Positions 16,504 to 22,984 of a DNA stretch of 36,023 nucleotides are shown here, piece by piece (positions within the stretch are counted from its first letter, which is position 1; the number at the start of each line of letters is the position of its first letter). Made by a program: the position numbers and the translations under genes. Below the pieces are notes generated by a model, which was not told the origin of the DNA, searched no databases, and saw nothing but the letters and a program-made list of their open reading frames with translations. The stretch is from a bacterium. Lineage in GTDB: Bacteria > Patescibacteriota > Minisyncoccia > UBA6257 > 2-01-FULL-56-20. The stretch spans positions 1 to 36,023 of the forward strand of contig JAKAGE010000001.1 of NCBI GenBank assembly GCA_021817655.1. Direction: 5' to 3'.

Positions 16504-17352
16504 TTATTTGTTGTTCCGGTTGCGGACGCCGACGCGGCGCTTCACGATCAGCTTATTCGACCGCTTCTTCTTGTTGCGGGTCTTCCGGCCGCCGGTCACA
16601 TTGCCCCAGACGTCCTTCGGCTTGCGGGTGCCGCGCGGCTGCGCTCCTTCACCGCCGCCGTACGGATGGTCGACCGGGTTCATGGCGCTGCCGCGCACCG
16701 TCGGACGGATGCCCATCCAGCGCGAGCGGCCCGCCTTGCCGAAATTCACGAGCGTCCATTCCGCGTTCGAAACCTGCCCGAGCGACGCAAGGCACGTCCA
16801 AAGAACGCGCCGCACCTCTCCGGACTTCATCTTAAGGTCGGTGTATCCGTCGGCATTCGCGAGCACCTCCGCATACGTTCCCGCCGAACGCGCAAGCACG
16901 CCCCCCTGCCCCGGATTCATTTCGATATTGTAAACCTGATACCCCACTGGAATGTTGCGGAGCTGCATGCGGTTGCCGTTCTTGAGCGGCGCCGTCTCTC
17001 CGGTGACGATCTCATCTCCCGTCTTCATTTTCTCCGCCGCCAAGATATAGGAACGGGTCCCGTCCGCATACTGCACGAGCGCGATGAATGCCGTTCGGTA
17101 CGGATCGTATTCGATCGTCTGGACGGTCGCCTTCTCGTTCATCCGGTTCTGCTTGAAATCAATGATGCGATAGCGCTTCTTGTTCCCGCCGCCCTGATGG
17201 CGCACGGTGATCCGTCCCTGGGCATTGCGGCCAGCATTGGAGCGGAGCGTGACGAGCAGCGGCTTATGCGGACGCACGCCCTTCGTCAAAGTGCGGTAAT
17301 CGGCGGTCGTCATTTGGCGCCGCGAGGCGCTTGTGGGTTTATAGCTCTTCAT
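16504..17352 (-). CDS. rplB: ribosomal protein uL2
   Basis: Large-subunit protein L2, 282 aa, needed for subunit joining and peptidyl transfer. Signatures are GRITVRHQGGGNKKRYR, GVLARSAGTYAEVLA and MNPVDHPYGGGEG (about 222-234) with the conserved histidine. C-terminal GRKTRNKKKRSNKLIVKRR. Confidence 0.98.
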   Translation of the reverse strand: MKSYKPTSASRRQMTTADYRTLTKGVRPHKPLLVTLRSNAGRNAQGRITVRHQGGGNKKRYRIIDFKQNRMNEKATVQTIEYDPYRTAFIALVQYADGTRSYILAAEKMKTGDEIVTGETAPLKNGNRMQLRNIPVGYQVYNIEMNPGQGGVLARSAGTYAEVLANADGYTDLKMKSGEVRRVLWTCLASLGQVSNAEWTLVNFGKAGRSRWMGIRPTVRGSAMNPVDHPYGGGEGAQPRGTRKPKDVWGNVTGGRKTRNKKKRSNKLIVKRRVGVRNRNNK

Positions 17353-17356
17353 AGTG

Positions 17357-17635
17357 CTAGTTCAGATCGATCTTTTGGCCTTCTTTAATGGTGACGATGG
17401 CCTTCCGGTATCCCTCCGTGCGGCCCTTGATACCGCGGCCGGACCGCTTAACCTTCCCGGCGCGATTCAGGATGTTCACCGCGATCGGGTCCACGTTATA
17501 AAGCGCATGGATCGCCTTCTTCACCTCCGGCTTCGTCGCCGAGGATTTTACCATAAAAATATACTGATTGGAAGAGGTCAGCCGCGTCGCTTTCTCCGTG
17601 ATCCACGGTTTCTTGATGAGCATAGGGTCGGTCAT
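17357..17635 (-). CDS. rplW: ribosomal protein uL23
   Basis: Large-subunit protein L23 at the tunnel exit, the docking site for trigger factor and SRP. 92 aa with PWITEKATRLTSSNQYIFMV, VKKAIHALYNVDPIAVN and the basic KVKRSGRGIKGRTEGYRKA. The stop is 4 nt from the rplB start. Confidence 0.96.
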   Translation of the reverse strand: MTDPMLIKKPWITEKATRLTSSNQYIFMVKSSATKPEVKKAIHALYNVDPIAVNILNRAGKVKRSGRGIKGRTEGYRKAIVTIKEGQKIDLN

Positions 17636-17654
17636 GGCGATGAATGAAGATCGG

Positions 17655-18299
17655 TTATATCGTATAGTGCTTTTCGATGGTCTCGACCGCGCTCTTTTCG
17701 ATAAAAAGGTTCTTATGGTTCAGGATGTCGTAGATATTGAGGGAATCCGCTCCGATCGCCTGCGTCTTTTGGAGATTGTTCGTCGCCCGGAACAGGTTTT
17801 TGTTGTCATTACCCGAGACGAGGAGCGCATCGAATCGCTTTTCGCCCTTCTTCGGCGCGACGATCGCCGCGAGCGCCGCCGCCGCAAGCTTCGTTTTGGG
17901 CGATTCGATCGCGAGCGTGTCGAACACTTTGAGCTCGCCGTCCTTCGCTTTGCGCGAAAGAACCGCGAAGAGCGCGACGCGCTTCATCTTCTTGTTCACC
18001 TTCTGCGAATAATCACGCTCGTTGCGCGGACCATGCGCCTTGCCGCCGCCCACCCAGATCGGCGAGCGGGTGGATCCGTGCCGCGCCCGGCCGGTCCCCT
18101 TCTGGCGCCACGGCTTCTTGCCGCCGCCGCGCACCTCGCTGCGGTCCTTCACGTGCGCCCACGGCACGCGGGCGTTCGCGCGCTGGGCCTCGAGCACCTG
18201 CGCGACAAGCTTCGCGTTCCACTTCGCGCCGAACACGGCGTCCGGAAGCTCCACGCTTCCCACGACCTCGTTCTTCAAATTGTATACGTCCGTCTTCAT
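17655..18299 (-). CDS. rplD: ribosomal protein uL4
   Basis: Large-subunit protein L4, 214 aa, with a loop reaching the exit tunnel. WAHVKDRSEVRGGGKKPWRQ, KGTGRARHGSTRSPIWVGGG and the C-terminal DILNHKNLFIEKSAVETIE are diagnostic. In gammaproteobacteria L4 represses its own operon through the leader; the long leader before rplC here could be its target, but that is only an inference. Confidence 0.97.
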   Translation of the reverse strand: MKTDVYNLKNEVVGSVELPDAVFGAKWNAKLVAQVLEAQRANARVPWAHVKDRSEVRGGGKKPWRQKGTGRARHGSTRSPIWVGGGKAHGPRNERDYSQKVNKKMKRVALFAVLSRKAKDGELKVFDTLAIESPKTKLAAAALAAIVAPKKGEKRFDALLVSGNDNKNLFRATNNLQKTQAIGADSLNIYDILNHKNLFIEKSAVETIEKHYTI

Positions 18300-18307
18300 G
18301 AATTTCG

Positions 18308-18919
18308 TTATTTGGCGCTTGAAATCTCCAAAAGGCTCCCGTTCGCGCCCGGGACCGCTCCGCGGAGGAAGATCAGGTTCTTTTCCTTATCCACGGCCGC
18401 GACGACAAGATTCTTGATCGTGACTCGCTCCGTTCCCATGTGTCCCGCCATACGGCGGCCCGGAACGACGCGCTGGAACGCGGTGGATCCGATGGAGCCG
18501 GGGTGGCGATAGCGGTTCTTCTGGCCGTGCGTCTTGGGGCCGCCATGGAATCCGTGGCGCTTCACGACGCCCTGATAGCCGCGCCCCTTCGTGAGTCCGC
18601 TCACGCGGACCTTGTCCCCCTCTTGGAACGAATCGATGCTGATGGCATCGCCCACCGCGCGGGAGGCGACATCCACCTTCTGGTTCGGACGGTTGCGGAA
18701 TTCCCGCTTCTGCTTGCCGAGCGCCACCTGGACCGCCTCATAGCCATCCCGCTCCGACGTACGCAAAAGCGCCACCGTGTTCGGCTCTGCGTGAATGACC
18801 GTGACAGGGACGACTTTAAGGATCTTCTCGGTGACCACCTTCTTATCCTTCGACACCTTGACCTCGACCTCTTTCCAGATCTGGGTCATCTTCAATTTTT
18901 TGCCTAAAATATATGACAT
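18308..18919 (-). CDS. rplC: ribosomal protein uL3
   Basis: Large-subunit protein L3, 203 aa, first gene of the long operon here. ILGKKLKMTQIW start, KGRGYQGVVKRHGFHGGPKT and GSIGSTAFQRVVPGRRMAGH are diagnostic. In most bacteria rpsJ precedes it; here rpsJ is about 850 nt upstream, beyond a gene on the other strand, and rplC has its own strong promoter. Confidence 0.97.
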   Translation of the reverse strand: MSYILGKKLKMTQIWKEVEVKVSKDKKVVTEKILKVVPVTVIHAEPNTVALLRTSERDGYEAVQVALGKQKREFRNRPNQKVDVASRAVGDAISIDSFQEGDKVRVSGLTKGRGYQGVVKRHGFHGGPKTHGQKNRYRHPGSIGSTAFQRVVPGRRMAGHMGTERVTIKNLVVAAVDKEKNLIFLRGAVPGANGSLLEISSAK

Positions 18920-19145
18920 TTTCTTGATCGTCCGCCTCTTTTATCGAGTCGCGGCTTTGAATCGCGACCGGGCGGAATCCAGTAAAGGTTTAAGGAAAAC
19001 TCCGGTTCGGCGCCGGAGTTTTCACAAACCAACCTCCCTACCCGTCATCGGACGGGCACCAGAGAAAACGGAGTCCGTTTTTCTGCGCCGGGCTGAGCCT
19101 CGGGGAAATGGATGATATGCATAAAACTGCCGAGCAAACCTTGTG
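18920..19145 (-). promoter_or_regulatory. structured leader of the rplC operon with attenuator-like hairpins
   Basis: No gene lies here. The transcript from about 19143 would have an untranslated leader of about 220 nt. Three hairpins are seen: AAAACGG/CCGTTTT (about 19065-19081), CCCGTC/GACGGG (19041-19056) and a 10-bp stem AAAACTCCGG/CCGGAGTTTT (18996-19005 with 19013-19022). The last is followed by CC after a U4 run and looks like an intrinsic terminator about 75 nt before the start. Regulation by attenuation or by a ribosomal protein is plausible, not shown. Confidence 0.6.
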
Positions 19146-19149
19146 AAGG

Positions 19150-19177
19150 ATTATAGCAGAACGGATTTCGATGTCAA
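19150..19177 (-). promoter_or_regulatory. rplC operon promoter
   Basis: Consensus TTGACA (19177-19172), a 16-nt spacer and consensus TATAAT (19155-19150), minus strand. It is the best promoter in the window and drives twenty genes. Confidence 0.88.
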
Positions 19178-19196
19178 ATAATGCCGACCGCTCCTA

Positions 19197-19225
19197 TGGA
19201 CATCGCACCATGGCGGGAGTATAAG
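19197..19225 (+). promoter_or_regulatory. promoter of the exported-protein gene
   Basis: TGGACA (19197-19202), a 17-nt spacer and TATAAG (19220-19225). It diverges from the rplC promoter, the two -35 boxes lying 19 nt apart. Confidence 0.65.
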
Positions 19226-19271
19226 AAAATCAGCAGGACGGAACCGCCGCCCTACGGAAGGAAGGAGGACC

Positions 19272-19697
19272 ATGAGAAGGAGCAGCATGTCTGCCGCCAT
19301 CGCGGCATTCGTGGCGTTCATCACACTCTTCGTTATCGTCGAGACAGGGGCGCAGCAGCCGAATGTCATCCTTGCGCAAAAGCTCACGGTGGCGCCGTTC
19401 GTGATGCCTGCCGACACCAAACTCCCCGGCGACACGGTGTGTACGTATTTTTTCCTCACCCACTACGGCAATCCTGGCGGAACGGCATTCATCGCCTTCA
19501 ATCACATCGGGAAAAACGGCGCCGTAGCCGCCGAAGCGCTGCGCAGAGACAATGTAAAGATCGCAAAGGAAGGCGTCTCGCAGCCGTATGTCATGGTCGT
19601 CCAAACCGATGGTCCCGTGCATTGGACGATCCATATCAGCCAGTCCGATCTTGTCGGTTCGGAAACGAAGTGCCTTGCAGGGATCCCTGCGCAATAA
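19272..19697 (+). CDS. exported protein of unknown function between rplC and rpsJ
   Basis: A 141-aa protein I do not recognise. Residues 1-27 form a clear signal peptide: MRRSS, then a hydrophobic stretch AAIAAFVAFITLFVIV and a likely cleavage at TGAQQ. The mature part (about 114 aa) contains two cysteines (in DTVCTYF and TKCLAG) that could form a disulfide; it is hydrophobic and beta-rich in appearance. A strong Shine-Dalgarno (AAGGAGG, 19262-19268) fixes the start, unlike the ribosomal genes around it. It has its own promoter and terminator and is read against the flanking operons, so it looks like an insertion splitting rpsJ from rplC. Confidence 0.8.
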   Translation: MRRSSMSAAIAAFVAFITLFVIVETGAQQPNVILAQKLTVAPFVMPADTKLPGDTVCTYFFLTHYGNPGGTAFIAFNHIGKNGAVAAEALRRDNVKIAKEGVSQPYVMVVQTDGPVHWTIHISQSDLVGSETKCLAGIPAQ

Positions 19698-19723
19698 CGC
19701 CCGCATCGCCGCACCAAAACAAA

Positions 19724-19755
19724 AGCCGCGCATCTCTGCGCGGCTCTTTTTTTTG
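19724..19755. terminator. bidirectional intrinsic terminator
   Basis: A 9-bp stem AGCCGCGCA/TGCGCGGCT with loop TCTC is followed by a T run on the + strand and by TTTTGTTTT on the minus strand. It ends both the exported-protein gene and rpsJ, which converge here. Confidence 0.9.
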
Positions 19756-19764
19756 TTTTTGGCC

Positions 19765-20088
19765 CTATACCATCTTGATCTCGATATCCACGCCCGCCGG
19801 AAGGTTCAGGTTTGAGAGGGACTCGATGATCTTCTGGCTGGGGTTCAGGATCTCGACAAGGCGCTTGTGCACGCGGAGCTCGAACTGTTCGCGGGCGTCC
19901 TTGTGGACGAAGGTCGAGCGGTTGACGGTGTAATGCTTCACCTCCGTCGGGAGCGGGATCGGGCCCGTCACCTTCGCGTCATTGCGCTCGGCCGCCTCGA
20001 TGATCTGGCGCGCCGAATTGTCGATCAGCTTGTGATCGTACGACTTGATGCGCAGGCGCAGTTTCTGGGGAACGTCGGTCTTGGCCAT
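19765..20088 (-). CDS. rpsJ: ribosomal protein uS10 (NusE)
   Basis: Small-subunit protein S10, also a transcription antitermination factor with NusB. 107 aa from MAKTDVPQKLRLRIKSYDHKL; GPIPLPTEVKHYTVNRSTFV and LVEILNPSQKIIESLSNLNLP are diagnostic. The ATG at 20088 is preferred over 20130 because the latter lies in the -35 box. It is transcribed alone from a promoter 14 nt upstream, with no Shine-Dalgarno, and ends at the shared terminator. Confidence 0.97.
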   Translation of the reverse strand: MAKTDVPQKLRLRIKSYDHKLIDNSARQIIEAAERNDAKVTGPIPLPTEVKHYTVNRSTFVHKDAREQFELRVHKRLVEILNPSQKIIESLSNLNLPAGVDIEIKMV

Positions 20089-20102
20089 TTGAGTACCAGA
20101 GG

Positions 20103-20130
20103 AGTATAGCAAAACCGGCAAAACTGTCAA
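20103..20130 (-). promoter_or_regulatory. rpsJ promoter with very short leader
   Basis: Consensus TTGACA (20130-20125), a 16-nt spacer and TATACT (20108-20103). The ATG follows 14 nt after the -10, so the leader is only about 8 nt. The sequence after the -10, CCTCTGGTACTC, is nearly the same as after the rpsL -10 box. Confidence 0.85.
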
Positions 20131-20149
20131 ATAAGTAGTGCGGCTGACT

Positions 20150-20179
20150 TTGGATAGTTTTAACCCACGATTTTATAGA
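20150..20179 (+). promoter_or_regulatory. promoter of RNA A, unit 1
   Basis: TTGGAT (20150-20155), 18 nt, TATAGA (20174-20179). Predicted start near 20186-20188, exactly where the closing stem of the tRNA-like RNA begins. Confidence 0.5.
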
Positions 20180-20187
20180 ATGCCTCC

Positions 20188-20256
20188 GGGGGTGGCATAG
20201 TGCTGAATCCGGGTTGACACTCATGGATTCACAAGGGGCAAATCCTCGCACCCCCG
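20188..20256 (+). ncRNA. tRNA-like structured RNA (RNA A, unit 1)
   Basis: A 69-nt element closed by a perfect 7-bp stem GGGGGTG (20188-20194)/CACCCCC (20249-20255). Inside are a 7-bp hairpin TGAATCC (20204-20210)/GGATTCA (20225-20231) with a 14-nt loop, and a T-arm-like hairpin (20232-20248) whose loop is GGCAAAT instead of TTCAAAT and which has one mismatch. There is no D arm and no acceptable anticodon arm, so it is not a normal tRNA. Nucleotides 20195-20221 are complementary to the 5' end of RNA B downstream. No known family is recognised. Confidence 0.6.
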
Positions 20257-20302
20257 CCGAAAAACATCGAAGGAAAACATTAAATAAATATTAAAAAATA
20301 TT

Positions 20303-20330
20303 TTGACAGATCTCTTTGAGCTGCTACCAT
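20303..20330 (+). promoter_or_regulatory. promoter of RNA B, unit 1
   Basis: Consensus TTGACA (20303-20308), 16 nt, TACCAT (20325-20330); CATAAT at 20328-20333 is an alternative -10 with a long 19-nt spacer. Start near 20337, the first base of the antisense segment. The stretch upstream is very AT-rich. Confidence 0.6.
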
Positions 20331-20336
20331 AATTAT

Positions 20337-20402
20337 GGTGTCAGCCCGGATTCTTCAGTACTATGCTTGGATCCGCAAAAACCCAGCAACGGGTTTTTTG
20401 TT
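20337..20402 (+). ncRNA. small antisense-type RNA with terminator (RNA B, unit 1)
   Basis: A predicted RNA of about 65 nt. Its first 30 nt (20337-20366) pair with RNA A: 20337-20353 pairs with 20205-20221, then a 3-nt bulge TTC, then 20357-20366 pairs with 20195-20204. That gives 27 pairs, three of them G-U and no mismatches. It could also fold a CGGAT/ATCCG hairpin (20347-20351, 20371-20375). It ends in an 8-bp terminator stem AAAAACCC/GGGTTTTT followed by more T. Confidence 0.6.
20376..20402. terminator. bidirectional terminator between RNA B and the tuf 3' region
   Basis: AAAAACCC, loop AGCAAC, GGGTTTTTTG. The stem has A and T flanks on both sides, so it can end RNA B on the + strand and any tuf read-through on the minus strand. 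Confidence 0.75.
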
Positions 20403-20403
20403 T

Positions 20404-20477
20404 TGCGCACCGGATTCGAACTTCTCCGATGAAGCACTAACTTAAGGCGTCCGGTGCCGCGACAATAGACCAGCGCA
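20404..20477 (-). other. 74-nt nested inverted-repeat element after the tuf terminator
   Basis: On the minus strand TGCGC (20477-20473) pairs with GCGCA (20408-20404). Inside it ACCGGA pairs with TCCGGT, and CTTC/GAAG closes a small loop. The length (74 nt) and a TTCGAAT near the 3' end suggest a tRNA, but the T stem would not pair and no D or anticodon arm forms. It may be a tRNA remnant or simply a folded 3' trailer. No promoter of its own is seen. Confidence 0.4.
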
Positions 20478-20478
20478 G

Positions 20479-20557
20479 GATAACACAAAACCCCCCTCTT
20501 TTTGGACCTTCGTGTCTGCACGGGGCCGGTCCAAAAAAAGAGGGGGGTTGCGTTATC
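20479..20557 (-). terminator. long-stem terminator of tuf
   Basis: Arms 20479-20508 and 20528-20557 are 30 nt each and nearly complementary, with 2-nt bulges. They abut the tuf stop codon. The core is a C6/G6 block with a U4 run on the minus-strand 3' side, and the loop holds a small CGTG/CACG hairpin. This is a strong intrinsic terminator with unusually long outer arms. Confidence 0.85.
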
Positions 20558-21757
20558 TTACTTGACGATCTTCGTCACGACGCCGGCGCCGACGGTCTTG
20601 CCGCCCTCGCGGATGGCAAAACGCATCTTGTCTTCCATGGCGACCGGGGTGATGAGCTTCACCGTGATCTTGACGGTGTCGCCCGGCATGACCATCTCCA
20701 TGCCCTCCGGAAGCGAGACCTCGCCGGTCACGTCCGTGGTGCGGATATAGAACTGCGGCTTATAGCCCTTGAAGAACGGAGAGTGGCGGCCGCCCTCTTC
20801 CTTCGAGAGCACGTAGATCTCGCCTTCGAACTCCGAGTGCGGGGTCACCGAGCCCGGCTTCGCGAGCACCTGGCCGCGCTCCACGTCCTCCTTCTTGAGG
20901 CCGCGGAGGAGCAAGCCGGCGTTGTCGCCTGCCTGGCCCTCGTCGAGCGACTTGTTGAACATCTCGATGCCGGTAACGACGGTCTTCGCGGTCGGGCGGA
21001 GGCCCACCACTTCGACCTCCTCGTTCACCTTCACCTTGCCGCGCTCGATGCGGCCCGTCACGACGGTGCCGCGGCCTTCGATCGAGAAGATGTCCTCGAT
21101 CGGCATGAGGAACGGCTTGTCGAGATCGCGGACCGGATCCGGGAAGAAGTCATCCATCGCCTTCACGAGGTCGATGATCGGCTTCGCATCCTCGCCGTCG
21201 GCGGAGGTGGCGTTCAGCGCCTTCAACGCCGAACCGCGGATCACCGGGGCCGTGTCGCCCGGGAAGCCGTTCTTCGTGAGGAGCTCGCGCACCTCGGATT
21301 CGACGAGGTCGATAAGTTCCGGATCGTCCACCATGTCGCACTTGTTGAGGAACACGATGATCGACGGCACGCCGACCTGGCGGGCAAGCAGGATGTGCTC
21401 GCGCGTCTGCGGCATCGGACCGTCGGTCGCGGCAACCACGAGGACCGCACCGTCCATCTGAGCGGCGCCGGTGATCATGTTCTTGATGTAGTCGGCGTGG
21501 CCCGGCGCGTCAACGTGCGCGTAGTGGCGCTTCTCCGACTGGTACTCCGAGTGATGGAGCGCGATCGTGATGCCGCGCGCCTTCTCTTCCGGAGCGTTGT
21601 CGATCTGGTCGACCTTCTCCTCTTTCTTCGCGAGACCCTTCATGAAGAGCACGTGCGTGATCGCGGCAGTGAGGGTCGTCTTGCCGTGGTCGACGTGACC
21701 GATCGTGCCGACGTTCAAGTGCGGCTTGGACCGATCGAATTTCTCCTTTTCAGCCAT
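20558..21757 (-). CDS. tuf: elongation factor Tu
   Basis: GTPase that brings aminoacyl-tRNA to the ribosome. 399 aa with G1 GHVDHGKTT (20-28), G3 DAPGHADY, G4 NKCD and G5 SALKALN, then domains 2 and 3 ending GAGVVTKIVK. It is transcribed alone here: its normal upstream neighbour fusA is more than 9 kb away. A leader of about 118 nt carries hairpins; the ATG has no Shine-Dalgarno. Confidence 0.98.
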   Translation of the reverse strand: MAEKEKFDRSKPHLNVGTIGHVDHGKTTLTAAITHVLFMKGLAKKEEKVDQIDNAPEEKARGITIALHHSEYQSEKRHYAHVDAPGHADYIKNMITGAAQMDGAVLVVAATDGPMPQTREHILLARQVGVPSIIVFLNKCDMVDDPELIDLVESEVRELLTKNGFPGDTAPVIRGSALKALNATSADGEDAKPIIDLVKAMDDFFPDPVRDLDKPFLMPIEDIFSIEGRGTVVTGRIERGKVKVNEEVEVVGLRPTAKTVVTGIEMFNKSLDEGQAGDNAGLLLRGLKKEDVERGQVLAKPGSVTPHSEFEGEIYVLSKEEGGRHSPFFKGYKPQFYIRTTDVTGEVSLPEGMEMVMPGDTVKITVKLITPVAMEDKMRFAIREGGKTVGAGVVTKIVK

Positions 21758-21812
21758 ATAATTGAATGATTAAAAGTTTATTTTGATTTTTTACCAGCTC
21801 CCCCCTTCTCAA

Positions 21813-21862
21813 CAAAAACAGCTTCGAGAGCTGTAAAAACCTAAACCAATCGACCGGTTTAG
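21813..21862 (-). promoter_or_regulatory. tuf leader hairpins, attenuator-like
   Basis: Hairpin I is CTAAACC (21841-21847)/GGTTTAG (21856-21862). Hairpin II is ACAGCT (21818-21823)/AGCTGT (21829-21834), followed on the minus strand by TTTTTGTTG. Hairpin II has the form of a weak intrinsic terminator about 55 nt before the tuf ATG, so transcription may be attenuated. Confidence 0.5.
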
Positions 21863-21881
21863 AGAAGAGGTTTACGAAGAG

Positions 21882-21911
21882 ATTATAGACGAAAACCGGG
21901 CATTTTGTCAA
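21882..21911 (-). promoter_or_regulatory. tuf promoter
   Basis: Consensus TTGACA (21911-21906), an 18-nt spacer and consensus TATAAT (21887-21882), minus strand. Start near 21875. Confidence 0.88.
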
Positions 21912-21969
21912 CGCCGTCGGCCTCAGGAGTGGATAAGGTGTGAATAAAAAAGCACGGAAGGAAAGAAAA

Positions 21970-22002
21970 CCCGCCGCACCCCGAAAAGAGAGTGGCGGCG
22001 GG
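21970..22002 (-). terminator. terminator of the exported-protein gene 22015-22878
   Basis: CCCGCCGC/GCGGCGGG stem extended by AC/GT across a bulged C, followed on the minus strand by TTTTCTTTCC. It lies 12 nt after the stop. Confidence 0.85.
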
Positions 22003-22014
22003 AGAACCCAAAAG

Positions 22015-22878
22015 CTAATAGCGTGCAAACGGATCCTTGAATGAAGAGGTCAGTCCGTCCCTGAAGATCCGGTTGTCCGGATATCTCGGTTGGAGCCGGG
22101 CGATGATCTCCGCCGGAGGATGGATCCGTTCGATGCGGTCGCCTCCCGGCTTGCGTTCCAATTCCGTGCGGAGCGCAAAGAACCAGACGTCGTCGGCGAA
22201 CGGACTTTTGTCTCCGAACGCGCCGCTCACGATCCGCAGCGCATCGTCCATGTCCGTCGGAATGTTCTTCATCTTCAGCATGAGCGACCATCCGGAATTG
22301 CTTGCCTCATACTCATGAAGCCCTGCCAGGAACATCGTCTGCGCGGACGGATGCGGCTGGCGGATATAGAAGAAGAATCGCCGGTCATCTGCGCCGATGA
22401 CGTCCTTATGCATCAGGCGCCACAGGGTCCCGTGAAACGCGAGGTGCAATGCCTCGCGGGACGAGTACAGCGCCGCACCGACGTAATTGCAGTCGAGCAT
22501 GTTTCTGCCGATGCCCCGGAGATCCGTTCCCGCGCATCCTATGCGCGTGAAGCGGGAGATCGCTCCGTTCAGCATGACAATCAGCGCATCGTACTCTCCC
22601 CTGCTCATGCCCATATCGCGGACATCGAACAAATGATCGTACAAGACGCGGACAGGAACGAGCATATCGTCGGGATGGCGTTCCCGGTACTCGCGGAACT
22701 CCTCCCGCGCCATCTCGTGCTTTCCATCATACGAATCCCGCAACGCCCGGTAAAAAAGGCGGACGTCGGCATCCGCCGGTTCTGGGCGCGTGCGAGCGCC
22801 ATCGTTTCCTAGGGCAGGAGCCGCAAGACATACCGCCAATGAACAGCACCCAGCCGCCGATCTCCATCGTATGCGCAT
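22015..22878 (-). CDS. exported protein of unknown function, TPR-like
   Basis: A 287-aa protein I cannot name. The N-terminus is a signal peptide (MRIRWRSAAGCCSLAVCLAAPALG, cut after about 24). The mature part begins ADADVRLFYRALRDSYDGKHEMAREEF, helical and TPR-like, then a cysteine pair region (GCAGTDLRG...LDCNY) and a C-terminus with IIARLQPRYPDNRIF. It probably acts outside the membrane. It has a strong promoter (22933-22961), a leader of about 47 nt with GGGAG 9 nt before the ATG, and its own terminator, so it is a single-gene unit. The two internal cysteines of the mature part suggest a disulfide. Confidence 0.75.
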   Translation of the reverse strand: MRIRWRSAAGCCSLAVCLAAPALGNDGARTRPEPADADVRLFYRALRDSYDGKHEMAREEFREYRERHPDDMLVPVRVLYDHLFDVRDMGMSRGEYDALIVMLNGAISRFTRIGCAGTDLRGIGRNMLDCNYVGAALYSSREALHLAFHGTLWRLMHKDVIGADDRRFFFYIRQPHPSAQTMFLAGLHEYEASNSGWSLMLKMKNIPTDMDDALRIVSGAFGDKSPFADDVWFFALRTELERKPGGDRIERIHPPAEIIARLQPRYPDNRIFRDGLTSSFKDPFARY

Positions 22879-22932
22879 ATCTTTCCGCTCCCGTGTTCAA
22901 AATAGTGCGGCATTCCTGCCGTTACTGTAATT

Positions 22933-22961
22933 ATTATACAACGTTTTTTCGATATGTGCAA
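22933..22961 (-). promoter_or_regulatory. promoter of exported-protein gene 22015-22878
   Basis: TTGCAC (22961-22956), 17 nt, consensus TATAAT (22938-22933), minus strand. Confidence 0.8.
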
Positions 22962-22984
22962 TTTTTGCGGGCGTGGTGGGGACA

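Noticed and set aside
15610..17388. A 592-codon + strand frame opposite rpsS, rplB and rplV
   Set aside because: It is a shadow of three certain ribosomal genes, without any family motif or start signal.
20188..20256. Ordinary tRNA gene
   Set aside because: The acceptor stem is perfect, but the T loop lacks TTC, there is no D arm, and no anticodon arm of five pairs can be drawn.
20174..20402. T-box riboswitch
   Set aside because: GGGTGGCA in RNA A resembles a T-box motif, but there is no specifier loop, an internal promoter separates the parts and no synthetase gene follows.
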